A DNA stretch of 64,000 bases from Mesorhizobium sp. J428 (GTDB taxonomy: Bacteria; Pseudomonadota; Alphaproteobacteria; Rhizobiales; Rhizobiaceae): the NCBI RefSeq assembly GCF_024699925.1, contig NZ_JAJOMX010000001.1, positions 1,340,001 to 1,404,000 on the forward strand. Reading direction: 5' to 3'. Made by a program: the position numbers and the translations under genes. The first letter of the stretch is position 1; every line of letters starts with the position of its first letter. This document shows positions 1 through 9,862 of the stretch, one piece after another. Under the pieces are notes generated by a model. That model saw only the letters and a list, made by a program, of their open reading frames with translations, ran no database searches and was not told the origin of the DNA.

Positions 1-201
1 AGTCGTACTCAGGCCGCATTTCGCCGGCACTCCTCCTCATAAGGGATAGCCGACGGGATCCGGTCGCTCGTCCCACGCTTGCGCAAGGCGTGTGAAAGAC
101 GAGCTCAATCAGGCCGGTTCGTTGACTTGGCCCAGCGGGACAGGCAATTGTCTCGCCCACAAAAACGAAACGGGATGCACGCGGGGAAAACGCCGTCCTT
201 C

Positions 202-2160
202 ATGCCCTATATAGAGGACACCATAGAAGCGCTCGGCAACGAGCCGCCCCTGCTCGCGGATGGCCGCGGCGGGCCGCCCGATCGGCGTGAGGTGTCCGCC
301 CGCTGGTTGTCGGGGCATGCGTTCCTTACCGGTTTGACGTCGAGCGTGCTGATGGGCGTGGCGCTTCTGGCCGCCCTCGACGGCCGCGAGCAGCTCGCGA
401 CGCCGCCCGAGATCGCAACCATCAACAAGGCTGCGAGCGACGGTCAGTCCGGTGAGGCGGCAAAGACAACCCGTCTCGTCGTTGCCCGCAGCGCGCCTAG
501 GGCGCGCGACCGCCGCCGCATGGAAGTTTCCATGATGAGCAAGGTCGGTGACCGCAACGTGGTGCGCACCCTGCCCTTCGTCCAGGTGAAGATGGCGCTC
601 GGCGCCGGCCACACCACCTCGCGCAGCTATCCCCCCTTCGATCCGCTCAGCGTTTTCTCCGACGACGATACTCCGGGACCGGCCCCGGCCGAGGCGTCGG
701 GCGTCATCTACGGCGCGAAGGTCGAGAGCGAAGTCAGCCTGCGCACGATCGACTTCCCCGTGGCGACGGCTGCCTTCGACGAGAAGAGCGCGCTGAGCGC
801 CGACGAGATCGAAGAAGTGGTGCGCGAGACAGGCATCGCGCTGTCGGACGGCGCGGTCCAGGTCGCCGCCCTTCATTATGTCGATCCGGAACGCTTCGGA
901 CAGTCGCTCGGCGGCCCCGGCATCGGCCAGTCCTACGCCCGCATCATCCCCGAAAACGTCTCGACCGCGATTCGCGCGCCGATGGACGGTGGTTCGGTCG
1001 GATTCTCCGAGGATTACGCACCGATTCGCGCCGAGAAGGATCTCAGCGCTGCCTTCAAGGACGCCGGCTACGACGAGGACATGTCGTCCGGCATGGTGAA
1101 GGCGCTCGCCTCCCACCTCGGTGGACCGGCGATCAAGCAGGGCAGCGTGCTGCGAATCGGCGTCGAGTCGACCGGCACGCAGAACAGGATCGTTCGCTGC
1201 AGCCTTTATGACGGCCAGCAGCATATCCTTTCGATCGCGATCGACGACCGGAACAGGTTCGTTCCGGCCGACGAACCTGAGACGACTCCGGAACTTGCGA
1301 GCGCCTTCGACGATTCCCCGGCGCCGCTCAGGGCCCGCGGCGACCTGCCGAACGTCTATGACGGCATCTACCGCGCCGCCTATTCCTACGGCATGTCGCG
1401 GCCGATGACGCAGCAGCTCATCCGCCTGCTCGCCTCGGACGTCGACTTCCAGTCGCGTCTGAACCCGTCCGACCGGATCGAGGTGTTCTTCTCGCAGCCT
1501 GCAGACGACGATTCGGCCTCGGACGAATCGGAGCTTCTCTATGTGAAGGCCTCGTTCAACGGCAACACGCGCACGCTCTACCGTTTCCAGATGCAGGACG
1601 GCTCGGTCGACTATTTCGACGCCGACGGCCGCTCGGCTCGCCAGTTCCTGCTGCGCAACCCGGTGCCCAACGGCAAGTTCCGCTCCGGCTTCGGCGGCAG
1701 GCGGCACCCGATCCTCGGCTATGTGCGCATGCACACCGGCGTCGACTGGGCGGCGCCGCGCGGCACGCCGATCATCGCGGCCGGCAACGGCGTCGTGGAA
1801 AAGGCCGGATGGACCGGCGGCTACGGCCGGCAGACCATCATCCGCCACGCCAACGGCTACGAGACTTCCTACAACCACCAGAGCGCGATCGCCCAGGACG
1901 TCGTTCCGGGCGCCCGCGTCCGCCAGGGCCAGGTGATCGGCTATGTCGGCTCGACCGGCCTGTCGACCGGACCGCATCTCCACTACGAGCTGATCGTCAA
2001 CGGCAACAAAGTCGACCCGATGCGCGTGCGCCTGCCGGTCGGCAAGGTGCTGAAGGGCGAGGAGCTGGAGGCCTTCAAGAAGGAGAAAGAGCGCGTCGAC
2101 ACGCTGCTGGCGGACGACGAGAAGAATCCGCTCAAGGTCGCGGAAGCCGCCGCGAAATAG
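202..2160 (+). CDS. M23-family membrane-anchored peptidoglycan endopeptidase
   Basis: Predicted cell-wall endopeptidase of the LytM/NlpD (M23) class, cutting peptide cross-links in the periplasm. From ATG 202 the product is 652 aa: a short cytoplasmic N terminus, one membrane segment at residues 41-59 (FLTGLTSSVLMGVALLAAL), a long periplasmic linker, and a C-terminal M23 domain. The zinc ligand motifs HTGVD (near residue 511) and HLHYE (near 592) are both present, so it looks catalytically competent. The frame is open back to 79. I prefer ATG 202 because it leaves a short tail before the membrane segment; ATG 175 is possible, and neither has a clear ribosome-binding site. It is monocistronic and converges on the MFS gene. 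The domain call is firm; the start is uncertain. Confidence 0.88.
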   Translation: MPYIEDTIEALGNEPPLLADGRGGPPDRREVSARWLSGHAFLTGLTSSVLMGVALLAALDGREQLATPPEIATINKAASDGQSGEAAKTTRLVVARSAPRARDRRRMEVSMMSKVGDRNVVRTLPFVQVKMALGAGHTTSRSYPPFDPLSVFSDDDTPGPAPAEASGVIYGAKVESEVSLRTIDFPVATAAFDEKSALSADEIEEVVRETGIALSDGAVQVAALHYVDPERFGQSLGGPGIGQSYARIIPENVSTAIRAPMDGGSVGFSEDYAPIRAEKDLSAAFKDAGYDEDMSSGMVKALASHLGGPAIKQGSVLRIGVESTGTQNRIVRCSLYDGQQHILSIAIDDRNRFVPADEPETTPELASAFDDSPAPLRARGDLPNVYDGIYRAAYSYGMSRPMTQQLIRLLASDVDFQSRLNPSDRIEVFFSQPADDDSASDESELLYVKASFNGNTRTLYRFQMQDGSVDYFDADGRSARQFLLRNPVPNGKFRSGFGGRRHPILGYVRMHTGVDWAAPRGTPIIAAGNGVVEKAGWTGGYGRQTIIRHANGYETSYNHQSAIAQDVVPGARVRQGQVIGYVGSTGLSTGPHLHYELIVNGNKVDPMRVRLPVGKVLKGEELEAFKKEKERVDTLLADDEKNPLKVAEAAAK

Positions 2161-2193
2161 CGCGGCGCGAACCGGCCTCCCCGGACGGCTCGA

Positions 2194-3714
2194 CTATTCT
2201 TCCGATTCGGTCCGCTTCGGCGAGCCCGGTACTGTCGCGAGCGCGACGAGCGCCGACAGTACGCACAATCCGGCATTGAGGAACGCGACCGTGGCGAAGG
2301 CGCTGTCGCCCGCCGCGATTCGCGCTGCCTCGCTCGCCGCGTCGAGCGCCGTCTCCGGCGCAACGCCGAATTCGGGCACTTTGCCCGCGAGATCCCCGAG
2401 GGCCGCGGCATACCCGAACGCGGTGACGACCCCCATCGCCGCCACCGCAATCAGACCGGCGATGCGCGATACGGCGTTGTTGATTCCGGACGCCGCTCCG
2501 GTCTGCTTGTCCTCGACCACCGTCATGACGGCGGTCGACAAGGGCGAGACGACCAGCGCCATGCCGAGCCCCATGACCACCATCATTGGGAAGACGCCGG
2601 CCCAGAACGAGTGATACTGCGCCAGCGCGACGAAGCCGAGGGCGGCGAATGCCGCGCCGACGATCAGGCTGCCGATTGCGATCGGCAGCCTTGGTCCGAT
2701 TCGGTCGGATAGTTTCCCGACGATCCCGGACAGGAGCGCGATGAAAACCGAAAGCGGAAGAAAAAGAAAACCGGTCTGCGCCGGGCTGACGCCCCAGCCG
2801 GCAATCAGCAGCATCGGCAGATAGAACAGGATCGCCGACAGCGCGAAATAGAGGAAGAATGTCGAAACGTTCGCTCCACTGAAGGCGCGGTTGTCGAACA
2901 GGCCGAGGTCGACCATCGGCTCCGACGCTCGGCGCTCCCAGAAGACGAATGCCGCGATGATCGCCAGTCCTGCGACGATCGCCAGCACGGACTGCGTCGG
3001 CGAGGCGCCGTTCTCGCCCTCGGTCAGTATCGTCAATCCAAAGGCGAGCAGGCCGAAGCCGACAGCGGCGAGCACCGCGCCGTTGAGGTCGAGCGCCTTT
3101 TGGCTGCCGGGCGGGTCCGCCGGAACACGGGCCGCCAGGAGCCAGACCGCCACCGCGCCAAGCGGCAGGTTGATGGCGAAGATCGCACGCCAGATCGAAT
3201 CGTCGAAGGCCGAGAGCGCAAGCCCGCCAAGAACCGGGCCGAGCGCGGTGGTCATGGCAGACGCCGCCGCCCAGATGCCGATCGCCCTGCCCCGCTCCGC
3301 CTTCGGATAGGCCTTGGCAATTATCGCCAGGCTGCACGGCACCATGATCGCCGCGCCGACGCCCTGTACGGCGCGGAATACGATGAGCAGCGCCGCATTG
3401 GGCGCCAGCGCACAGGCGACCGACGCGGCGACGAAAAAGGCGATGCCGGCGATGAAGGTGAGCCTGAGGCCGAATCGATCGCCCGCCGCGCCTCCCGTCA
3501 GGATCAGCGCCGACAATGTCAGAGCATAGGCGTTGGAGATCCATTGAGCGTCGGCGAGCGAAGCGCCGAGATCCGCGCGGATCGCCGGCATGGCGATGGA
3601 AACCACCGATCCGTCGATGAAGCCTATGCTCGACGCGAGGATCGAGGCGGCCAGCACATATCGCCGGCTTGAAGACGGGCAGAAGGTCGATGCGGAAGCG
3701 GACGATACGGCCAT
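2194..3714 (-). CDS. MFS transporter, DHA2 (EmrB/QacA-like) drug-exporter family
   Basis: 506-aa inner-membrane proton antiporter of the 14-helix DHA2 type, probably exporting drugs or other small hydrophobic compounds. The first helix has the family pattern FIDGSVVSIAMPAI (asp in helix 1) and the loop 2-3 motif GDRFGLR is present. RAVQGVGAAIMVP corresponds to the motif B/C region. The helix pattern continues to about residue 490. The length fits the family. It is a lone gene with no adjacent regulator or membrane-fusion partner, so the substrate cannot be inferred. Confidence 0.88.
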   Translation of the reverse strand: MAVSSASASTFCPSSSRRYVLAASILASSIGFIDGSVVSIAMPAIRADLGASLADAQWISNAYALTLSALILTGGAAGDRFGLRLTFIAGIAFFVAASVACALAPNAALLIVFRAVQGVGAAIMVPCSLAIIAKAYPKAERGRAIGIWAAASAMTTALGPVLGGLALSAFDDSIWRAIFAINLPLGAVAVWLLAARVPADPPGSQKALDLNGAVLAAVGFGLLAFGLTILTEGENGASPTQSVLAIVAGLAIIAAFVFWERRASEPMVDLGLFDNRAFSGANVSTFFLYFALSAILFYLPMLLIAGWGVSPAQTGFLFLPLSVFIALLSGIVGKLSDRIGPRLPIAIGSLIVGAAFAALGFVALAQYHSFWAGVFPMMVVMGLGMALVVSPLSTAVMTVVEDKQTGAASGINNAVSRIAGLIAVAAMGVVTAFGYAAALGDLAGKVPEFGVAPETALDAASEAARIAAGDSAFATVAFLNAGLCVLSALVALATVPGSPKRTESEE

Positions 3715-3803
3715 GAAGGCAGTCTAGCCGCAAAAGAATGGAGGGTGGCCGGAATTCGTTCAGGCCAGTGGCCGGCGGCGCGAATCGCCGCCTGCCTCCT
3801 GCC

Positions 3804-5201
3804 CTACTCGACGAACTCCACCGTCACGCCCTTGGTGACCAGCTTGGCGAGCTCCTGCGCGTCCCAGTTGGTCAGCCGCACGCAGCCATGGCTGTTTGTC
3901 TTGCCGATCTTGGAGGGATCGGGCGTGCCGTGGATGCCGTAGGTCGGTTTCGACAGCGCGATCCAGACCGATCCCACCGGGCCGTTCGGGCCGGGCGGGA
4001 TGCGCAGCACCTTCGTATTGTTGCCCTGGGTGAAATTGATCTTCGGATTGTAGGTGTATTCCGGATTGATCGCCACGCGCTCGACCGAATGCGTCCCGCT
4101 CGGCGACGGCGTGTCGGACGAGCCGATCGTCGCCGGATAGGCCACCACGAGCCGACCCATCGCATCATAGGCGCGCACCTGCTCGCGGCCCTTGTCGGCA
4201 ATGATGCTGGCCACCTTGCGCGTGACGTTGCCGCCCGTGTCGGCGACGCGAATCACAGCGCCCGGCCGGAACTCGACGCCCTTGTTGAGATCCTTCAGGT
4301 AGGCCTCGCTCATGTGGAAGCGCTCGGCGAGCATCTCCACCACCGAGGTGTAGCTCATTGCCTCGAGCTGCGCCTTCTCGCCATAGTCGGCCGGGATCGA
4401 CGCGACATACGGACCCGCGACATCCTCCGGCGTGATCGTGTAGTCCATGAAGGCCTCGCCGCCGCGTGCGGCGAGCTCGCTCTCGACCGTCGCGAAATCG
4501 ACCATCGACAGCTTCACCCCTGTGATCTCCTGATAGGCGGCGACCGCCTTGTCGACATTGCCGCCCATGTGGCCGTCGATCACTCCGGGCGACACGCCGG
4601 CGCGGTCGAGCAGCACTTGGAGCTTGGCCACGTTGAGGTCGGCCTTCTTGGAAATGGTCGGCTGGTCGGCCGGCGCCGAGGGCGACAGCCTCGGCTCGTC
4701 CGAGGGTGTTGGCAGCGCGCGGCGTTCGACGGGCTCGTCATAGACGGCCCCGCCGGGTGCCGGGGGGAAATAGGTGCCGTCGATCGAGGCTTCGTCGCCG
4801 GGATAAGCCTGGTCCTCGTACGGATCGGCATAGGCCGGATCGTATTCCTCGCGCGACACGCCATAGCCGCGAGCGCGGTCTTGCTCCAGGCGGCGCATGT
4901 CCTCCGGGTCGTCCAGATAATAGCGCCCGCCGCGCTCGGCATATGGGTCCTGGTAGCGCGGCTGGCCGGGCGGCACCGATCCGGTGGCGCGGCGGTCGAG
5001 GTTGCGCGGCCGCTCGATGCGCAGGATCTCGCCCGTATAGGCGTCGCGGATCACCCGGCGGCCGTACTGGTCGTAGTAGACCTCGATCTCGCGGGCTTGG
5101 GCGAGACGGTAATCGTCCTGCGCAAAGGCCGGAACGGCGGACAGCGAAGTGGAGGAAATCGCGGTTGCGAGGACCGGCAGCAGGATGGTCTTGAGCTTCA
5201 T
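3804..5201 (-). CDS. L,D-transpeptidase with peptidoglycan-binding region (YkuD family)
   Basis: 465-aa secreted enzyme expected to form 3-3 peptidoglycan cross-links or attach proteins to the wall. An N-terminal signal peptide ends near AFAQDD. A Tyr/Arg/Pro-rich low-complexity segment follows (residues about 30-150). A putative peptidoglycan-binding fold lies around residues 160-210 ([20 protein letters not shown]). The C-terminal YkuD catalytic domain has the His of [12 protein letters not shown] and the SHGCVRLTN motif with the nucleophile Cys at residue 440. All catalytic residues are present. Its 5' end faces the separate BA14K gene, about 120 bp upstream and on the same strand. Confidence 0.92.
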   Translation of the reverse strand: MKLKTILLPVLATAISSTSLSAVPAFAQDDYRLAQAREIEVYYDQYGRRVIRDAYTGEILRIERPRNLDRRATGSVPPGQPRYQDPYAERGGRYYLDDPEDMRRLEQDRARGYGVSREEYDPAYADPYEDQAYPGDEASIDGTYFPPAPGGAVYDEPVERRALPTPSDEPRLSPSAPADQPTISKKADLNVAKLQVLLDRAGVSPGVIDGHMGGNVDKAVAAYQEITGVKLSMVDFATVESELAARGGEAFMDYTITPEDVAGPYVASIPADYGEKAQLEAMSYTSVVEMLAERFHMSEAYLKDLNKGVEFRPGAVIRVADTGGNVTRKVASIIADKGREQVRAYDAMGRLVVAYPATIGSSDTPSPSGTHSVERVAINPEYTYNPKINFTQGNNTKVLRIPPGPNGPVGSVWIALSKPTYGIHGTPDPSKIGKTNSHGCVRLTNWDAQELAKLVTKGVTVEFVE

Positions 5202-5325
5202 GCGGCGAAAACTCGTTAGATCGGATCAGGTTGCGGGACGCAGATGATTTCTCCCGCGCTCTCCTTCAATGCGCAGATTATGGTTTCTCGAAGATGAACC
5301 GGGGATGAAAGTCGACAGTCTCATC

Positions 5326-6003
5326 CTATTGGCACTGGCGGCGCGGGCCGCCGCCGTAAGGCTGGTAGGTATTGTCCTCTGGCCGATATGACCGATAGCG
5401 GCTGAAACAATACTCGATGTGATCGCCGTCGAGTCCCTCCGACGCATAGGCGACATCGGTGGCCGATAGATCCTCATCGGCAACGGCATAACCCTCCGCC
5501 TCCGGCTCGGCGGAGACCGGCATCGCCACGAATCCCTGTGCGCTCTCCGAGTAAGGAGAGATGCACCGGCGCCGCCCCCCATTATAGGGTGTGTAGCTGT
5601 CATCGCGGGGTCGATAGGAGCGGTAGCGGTCGCCGCACCATTCCGCATGCGCGGCTGCCATGGCCTCTACATCCGGCGACCTTAGAGCCGGGTCGCCCGC
5701 GGACGGGAGCGCCGCGGTGGTAAGCGAATCCACTTCACCTCCGTCCGGCACGGCTGCCGCTTCCTGGACCGGACGCGCCTGCTTGCCTTCCGGATTTGTG
5801 TCCTGCATGTCGACCCGCTCGAATGTCTGGTCGGCGGGATCGACCTTTGTGGGTTCAGCGGTCCACAGCCCTGCCACTTCCCGGTTGGCGGGACCGGTAG
5901 CCACCGGCTTGGCGTGGAAATACGTGATCGACATGGCGACGCCGCTCGCGAAAATCGCCAGCGACAGGACAAATCCGCCCACGAATGCCAGGAAGGGTCT
6001 CAT
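5326..6003 (-). CDS. BA14K-like protein with two repeats
   Basis: 225-aa protein with an N-terminal membrane anchor (residues about 5-30) and an acidic, Pro-rich linker. It has two copies of the BA14K motif, W/Y-C-x2-RYRSYRP-x-D-x2-Y-x-PY-x-G-G: one near residues 113-140 (WCGDRYRSYRP) and one at the C terminus (YCFSRYRSYRP). BA14K was named from an immunoreactive 14-kDa Brucella protein; the molecular role of the family is not established. A tandem pair of the motif is less common than a single copy. It is likely exposed in the periplasm or on the cell surface. Confidence 0.75.
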   Translation of the reverse strand: MRPFLAFVGGFVLSLAIFASGVAMSITYFHAKPVATGPANREVAGLWTAEPTKVDPADQTFERVDMQDTNPEGKQARPVQEAAAVPDGGEVDSLTTAALPSAGDPALRSPDVEAMAAAHAEWCGDRYRSYRPRDDSYTPYNGGRRRCISPYSESAQGFVAMPVSAEPEAEGYAVADEDLSATDVAYASEGLDGDHIEYCFSRYRSYRPEDNTYQPYGGGPRRQCQ

Positions 6004-6161
6004 TCTCTGATCCTCTCGCTCTACCGACCGCCAAATGTGCGGGACCGCCCTTCGGTTCCCGCCGCGGCCGCAAGCGTGTTGAATAGGATCGACGCCGCCC
6101 CGATGATGACCACCGGAAGACGGATCGGGGTAGGAGGAAGCTGACCTGCCTCGCGTGCCGG

Positions 6162-7478
6162 TCAGGTGACCAGCGCGGCGCCGCGCCTAAGCTGTGCACC
6201 GACCTTCGCGCCCGGCGCGATTGTCGGCGGCGCGGCGTTGAGCGCGTCGATGGCAAATCCCGCCGCCTTTTTGTAGCCGGCCATGAACGCGGCGCGTTCC
6301 TCGGACGGGATCACGTCATCTATATTGTCGAACCTGCCGCCGCAGCGCTCGTCGACCAGATTGAGAAGGCCGAAGGGCCCTGCCCCGCGGTTGCGCAACA
6401 CGAGTTGCGAGATCGGGCCGCAGAAGCGCGAATCGTAAGCGGCGAGCGCCGACTCGCCAAGTCCATGCTCGACCAGCGACGCGCCCAGCGCGCGGGTGTC
6501 GACGATCGCCTGGCTCGCGCCGTTGGAGCCCGTCGGATACATCGGATGCGCCGCATCGCCGATGAGGATCACCCGCCCGTCCTGCCAGGTTGGGACCGGA
6601 TCGCGGTCGATCATCGGGTTCTCGTAGGCGCCGGCCGCGCCGGAAAGCAGAGCGGGAACGTCCAGCCAGTCCCAGGTCCAGCCATCGAAATGATGGATGA
6701 AGTCGTCGATGGCGACCGGCCTGAACCAGCCGGAATTCTTGCGCCCCTCGGCCGCGTCGACCGTGACCTCGGCGATCCAGTTGATGGTGGCGAGGCCCGT
6801 CACCGGGTCTGGCGGCGAGATCGGGTAGAAGACGAAGCGATGGCGGTGGGTGCCGAGACCGACGAAGGAAGCGCCGGAGCGGATCGGCACGCCCTGGCTG
6901 ACGCCGCGCCACATGATCGCGCCGCCCCAATGGATCGGCGGCTGGTCAGGGTGCATCTGCGCGCGCACCGCCGAGTGCATCCCGTCAGCGCCGATCAGCA
7001 ATGCACAGCGGAATGCGGAGCGGCTCCCGTCGGTCGCCTCGACCGACGCGGTAACAGCACCGTCGGCCTCGTTGCGATAGCCGACGACCCGCTGGCCGGT
7101 GCGTACCGCGCCAGGGCCTATCCGCTCGACGACCTCGCGATAGAGCAGCATCTGCAACTCGCCGCGGTGGACCGCATATTGCGGCCAGCGATAGCCGGCG
7201 AGAAGTCCGCGCGGCTCGGAATAGATGTCGTTGCCGTTCAGCCCCACCAGCGCCCATTCGCGCGCCGGCATGCCGATGCGGTCGAGGTCCTCGACACCGA
7301 TGCCGAGATCGCCGAGCTCGCGCACCGCGTTGGGCTGCAGGTTGATGCCGACGCCGAGCGGCTTCAGCTCGCGCACCTGCTCGAACACGATGCAGGGCAC
7401 GCCGATCTGGTGCAGCGTCAGTGCCATGGCCAGGCCGCCAATGCCGGCACCGGCGACCAATACGGGCAACTCTGTCAT
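6162..7478 (-). CDS. Flavin-dependent monooxygenase/oxidoreductase (PhzS-like)
   Basis: 438-aa FAD-dependent class A monooxygenase of the UbiH/PhzS superfamily. The N-terminal Rossmann motif is GAGIGGL (residues 10-16). The PLGVGINLQPNAVREL segment and the YAVHRGELQMLL segment are typical of the subgroup that includes phenazine hydroxylase PhzS. The second FAD motif, GDAAHPMYPTGSNGA, is near residue 310. The substrate cannot be deduced: no phenazine or other biosynthetic genes are nearby. It is a lone cytoplasmic enzyme. Confidence 0.82.
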   Translation of the reverse strand: MTELPVLVAGAGIGGLAMALTLHQIGVPCIVFEQVRELKPLGVGINLQPNAVRELGDLGIGVEDLDRIGMPAREWALVGLNGNDIYSEPRGLLAGYRWPQYAVHRGELQMLLYREVVERIGPGAVRTGQRVVGYRNEADGAVTASVEATDGSRSAFRCALLIGADGMHSAVRAQMHPDQPPIHWGGAIMWRGVSQGVPIRSGASFVGLGTHRHRFVFYPISPPDPVTGLATINWIAEVTVDAAEGRKNSGWFRPVAIDDFIHHFDGWTWDWLDVPALLSGAAGAYENPMIDRDPVPTWQDGRVILIGDAAHPMYPTGSNGASQAIVDTRALGASLVEHGLGESALAAYDSRFCGPISQLVLRNRGAGPFGLLNLVDERCGGRFDNIDDVIPSEERAAFMAGYKKAAGFAIDALNAAPPTIAPGAKVGAQLRRGAALVT

Positions 7479-7565
7479 ATGATCCCTCCGCCGGCTCTCC
7501 TAGCGGATCATGGCGGCGGAGGGAACAGGGGCCTCGCGAGCGGATGGTTGTTCGCGTCTTCGCGC

Positions 7566-7964
7566 TCAGTCTCCGGTCCAGCGATCCCATCGGCGGTCCA
7601 TGCGCCGATTGACGCGGTATTGCACCCGCGCGTCGCGGCGGGCATCGACCCAGGGAGAGGCGGCCGGAACACGGTGGTACACGGTGGTGACCGGCACGGA
7701 ATAGCCCGGCGCCGTATAGTATATATGACTGGCAGACACCCAGCCGCGACGTCCCGCCCAGACGACATCGCACCAGGACGAGCCGGGAAGGCAGCCGATT
7801 ATTGTGATCGACTGGCTGGACGGGACGACGACGATGACGGCATGCCGGGTGCTGGGGCCGGCCCGCATATTGACGGTCCCCGTGGTGAGGCCCGGGCTTG
7901 CAAGAGCGTCCACGCCGGACCAGATGAGTGCCGACAGAGCGACGAAGATCAGTTTCAGTTTCAT
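7566..7964 (-). CDS. Secreted SH3-domain protein
   Basis: 132-aa protein with a signal peptide (cleavage near ALASP, residue about 22) and one bacterial SH3 domain: TGTVNMRAGPSTRHAV ... GWVSASHIYY, residues about 28-90. Two cysteines (GCLPGSSWC) could form a disulfide, as in many rhizobial SH3 proteins. The tail is Arg-rich (VNRRMDRRWDRW). Bacterial SH3 domains usually bind peptidoglycan or proteins of the cell envelope; no specific role is known here. The start is supported by the AGGAG-type site just upstream. Confidence 0.8.
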   Translation of the reverse strand: MKLKLIFVALSALIWSGVDALASPGLTTGTVNMRAGPSTRHAVIVVVPSSQSITIIGCLPGSSWCDVVWAGRRGWVSASHIYYTAPGYSVPVTTVYHRVPAASPWVDARRDARVQYRVNRRMDRRWDRWTGD

Positions 7965-7995
7965 GATTTTCTCCTGTCGGTCGGTTCGCCGGGCA

Positions 7996-8421
7996 CTATC
8001 GCCGCCGAAGCGCCCTCAGCTCCGAGATCGACAGAGACCCATCGCCATTGGCGTCGGCGAGCCTGAGCCGGTCGGGAACGAACGTTGAGAATTCCTCACG
8101 CGAGATGCGACGATCGCGGTTGGTATCCATCTGCGCCGCCTGCGCCGTCATGTCGTCGGCCTGGTCCATTGCGATGTTTCGCCGGTCCTCCAGCCGCCGC
8201 GCCGCCGCGTCCAGTTCAGCGGTGTCGAGGAAGCCGTCGCGGTCCGCATCGAGCCGGTCGAAAAATACGCCGCGCGCGACTTGTACCTCCGAGAACTGGA
8301 TCGCCCGATCGCCGTTCGCATCCAGCTTTCGGAACATCTTTCGGACATTCTGGACGTCGGAAGCCCAGGCGCCGCTCGCAGCGAGCAAAAGCGGGGCGAG
8401 AAGAAGAAGCTTCGTTTTCAT
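7996..8421 (-). CDS. Secreted EF-hand protein
   Basis: 141-aa protein with a clear signal peptide (cleavage after ASGAWA, residue 20). It has four EF-hand calcium loops: DANGDRAIQFSE, DADRDGFLDTAE, DTNRDRRISREE and DANGDGSLSISE. All four keep the acidic positions 1, 3 and 12. It is probably a periplasmic calcium binder. It is divergent from a second EF-hand gene at 8640, and the shared 218-bp upstream region carries a repeated octamer. Confidence 0.85.
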   Translation of the reverse strand: MKTKLLLLAPLLLAASGAWASDVQNVRKMFRKLDANGDRAIQFSEVQVARGVFFDRLDADRDGFLDTAELDAAARRLEDRRNIAMDQADDMTAQAAQMDTNRDRRISREEFSTFVPDRLRLADANGDGSLSISELRALRRR

Positions 8422-8465
8422 GCGTATCCTCTATGCAATAGGGCGTTCTTGACCCTGTCTGCATC

Positions 8466-8569
8466 CTCCTACGCAGCCGAATGCCTGCTCCTACGCTCAG
8501 GCGATTGGATTTCCTGTCGCCCGACAGCGTCGGCGAGGCGACGGTATTCTCCACCCGAAACGTAGGAGT
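8466..8569. promoter_or_regulatory. Divergent EF-hand promoter region with three CGTAGGAG copies
   Basis: The intergenic region between the two EF-hand genes holds CTCCTACG at 8466-8473 and again at 8488-8495 (22 bp apart, about two helical turns), and the inverted form CGTAGGAG at 8561-8568. Three copies within about 100 bp of a divergent promoter suggest an operator, or a -10-type element read by an alternative sigma factor. I could not fix matching -35 boxes, so the role is inferred only. Confidence 0.3.
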
Positions 8570-8639
8570 GGGCGCTTCCACGCGTATGGGGGGATAGCCG
8601 CTTCGCGACGGCTCGTGGAAAACGAAAGGGATATCAGTC

Positions 8640-9077
8640 ATGCGACCTGTATCGGCGGCGCTCGCCGCCTTCATGATCGGCGTGGTGACGCCCGACGCCC
8701 TATGGGCCCAGGCGACGACGTCATCGACACGTCTCGATCGCCTTGACACCGATGGCGATGGGTTCATTTCGCGCGACGAGATCGTGGCGGCGCGCGACCG
8801 CCTGTTCGAAAGACTGGACGGCAACGGCGATGGCAGGCTCGATGCCGAAGAAATCGAGGAGTTGCGCGATGCCATCATGGATCGCGCCGTCACTGCACAG
8901 GCACGGCTGGCCAATCAATCACGGCGGATGGATACGAATGGCGACGGAGCGACGTCCAGGGATGAGTTTCGCGCCCGGACCCTCCTGTTCGACCTGGCCG
9001 ACCGCGACGGCGACGGCCGGCTTTCGGCCGGCGAATTCGTCATGATACGCGGCCTCCTCGGCGGGCGCGGCGGTTGA
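8640..9077 (+). CDS. Secreted EF-hand protein, second copy
   Basis: 145-aa protein with a signal peptide-like N terminus (MRPVSAALAAFMIGVVTPDALWAQA). It has EF-hand loops DTDGDGFISRDE, DGNGDGRLDAEE, DTNGDGATSRDE and DRDGDGRLSAGE. It resembles the neighbour at 7996-8421 in architecture but not closely in sequence, so these are old paralogs. It lies 162 bp before the ECF sigma/anti-sigma operon on the same strand. That suggests, but does not prove, that it belongs to the same stress or metal response. Confidence 0.85.
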   Translation: MRPVSAALAAFMIGVVTPDALWAQATTSSTRLDRLDTDGDGFISRDEIVAARDRLFERLDGNGDGRLDAEEIEELRDAIMDRAVTAQARLANQSRRMDTNGDGATSRDEFRARTLLFDLADRDGDGRLSAGEFVMIRGLLGGRGG

Positions 9078-9239
9078 CGACGACGGCACTTTTCTCGTTG
9101 GCTGGCGGGAAGGAGCTCAGTTCCCGGTGAAACGCTCGTTCCAGTTCCGTCCGCTCGCGCTCGGCTTGACGATCCCCGCGCGGATCGGCGCCGGTACCGC
9201 TGAGTGGAGCCGTAACTGCCACCGGAGGCTAGAGCCAGC

Positions 9240-9862
9240 GTGAGCGGTGCGGAAGGGTCCGACGATGGACGGCGGCAGGAGCCTCGCGAGGATGACGATC
9301 TCCTCGTCCGCGTCGGCTTGGGCGATGAAGGTGCGCTTGTGCGGCTCATCGATCGTCAGGGGCGGGGCTTGCGCCTGTTCGCTGCCCGCTATCTTGGAAG
9401 CACCACCGATGCGGAGGACATCGTGCAGGATGTGTTCGTCGCGGCATGGAAGCACGCTGGTCGTTTCGATCCCGCCAAAGGTCGGGCCACGACGTGGCTC
9501 TATCGCGTCGCGGCGAACCGTTGCATCGATGCGCACCGCAGGCGCTTCTTTCGTGTCTTCATCGGCCTCGACGAGGTGCACGACGCGATCGCCGGCGAAG
9601 ACCCGGACGCCGAGGCGCTTGTAGGCGCGCGCCAGGAACTCGCCGTCGTCCGTAATGGCCTGTCGTCGTACTCCCCGAGCGGCAGCGCATGGCGCTACTG
9701 CTGCGCGCCGTCGCCGACCTCGACGTCCCGGCGATAGCCCAGGTCATGGGTGCCAGCGCCGGCTCCGTGGAGCAGTTGCTCGTGCGGGGCAGAAGAGGCT
9801 TGAGAGATCACCTGGCAAGAACGCAGCAGACAGACCGGGATCGCGAAGGGACATCCAAATGA
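9240..9862 (+). pseudogene. ECF-type RNA polymerase sigma factor, frameshifted between regions 2 and 4
   Basis: Starts at GTG 9240 after a GGAGG site. Sigma region 2 is intact (DAEDIVQDVFVAAWKH; TTWLYRVAANRCIDAHRR). The frame breaks at about 9669-9671. Region 4 continues in another frame (LPERQRMALLLRAV ... DVPAIAQVMGASAGSVEQLL) to TGA 9860-9862. One base is missing, or two are extra (TA before CTCCCC). The product would be about 207 aa, normal for the family. The downstream gene overlaps the region-4 stop by ATGA, so the operon was built around the unshifted reading. Either a real loss of the sigma factor or a sequencing error. Confidence 0.8.
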
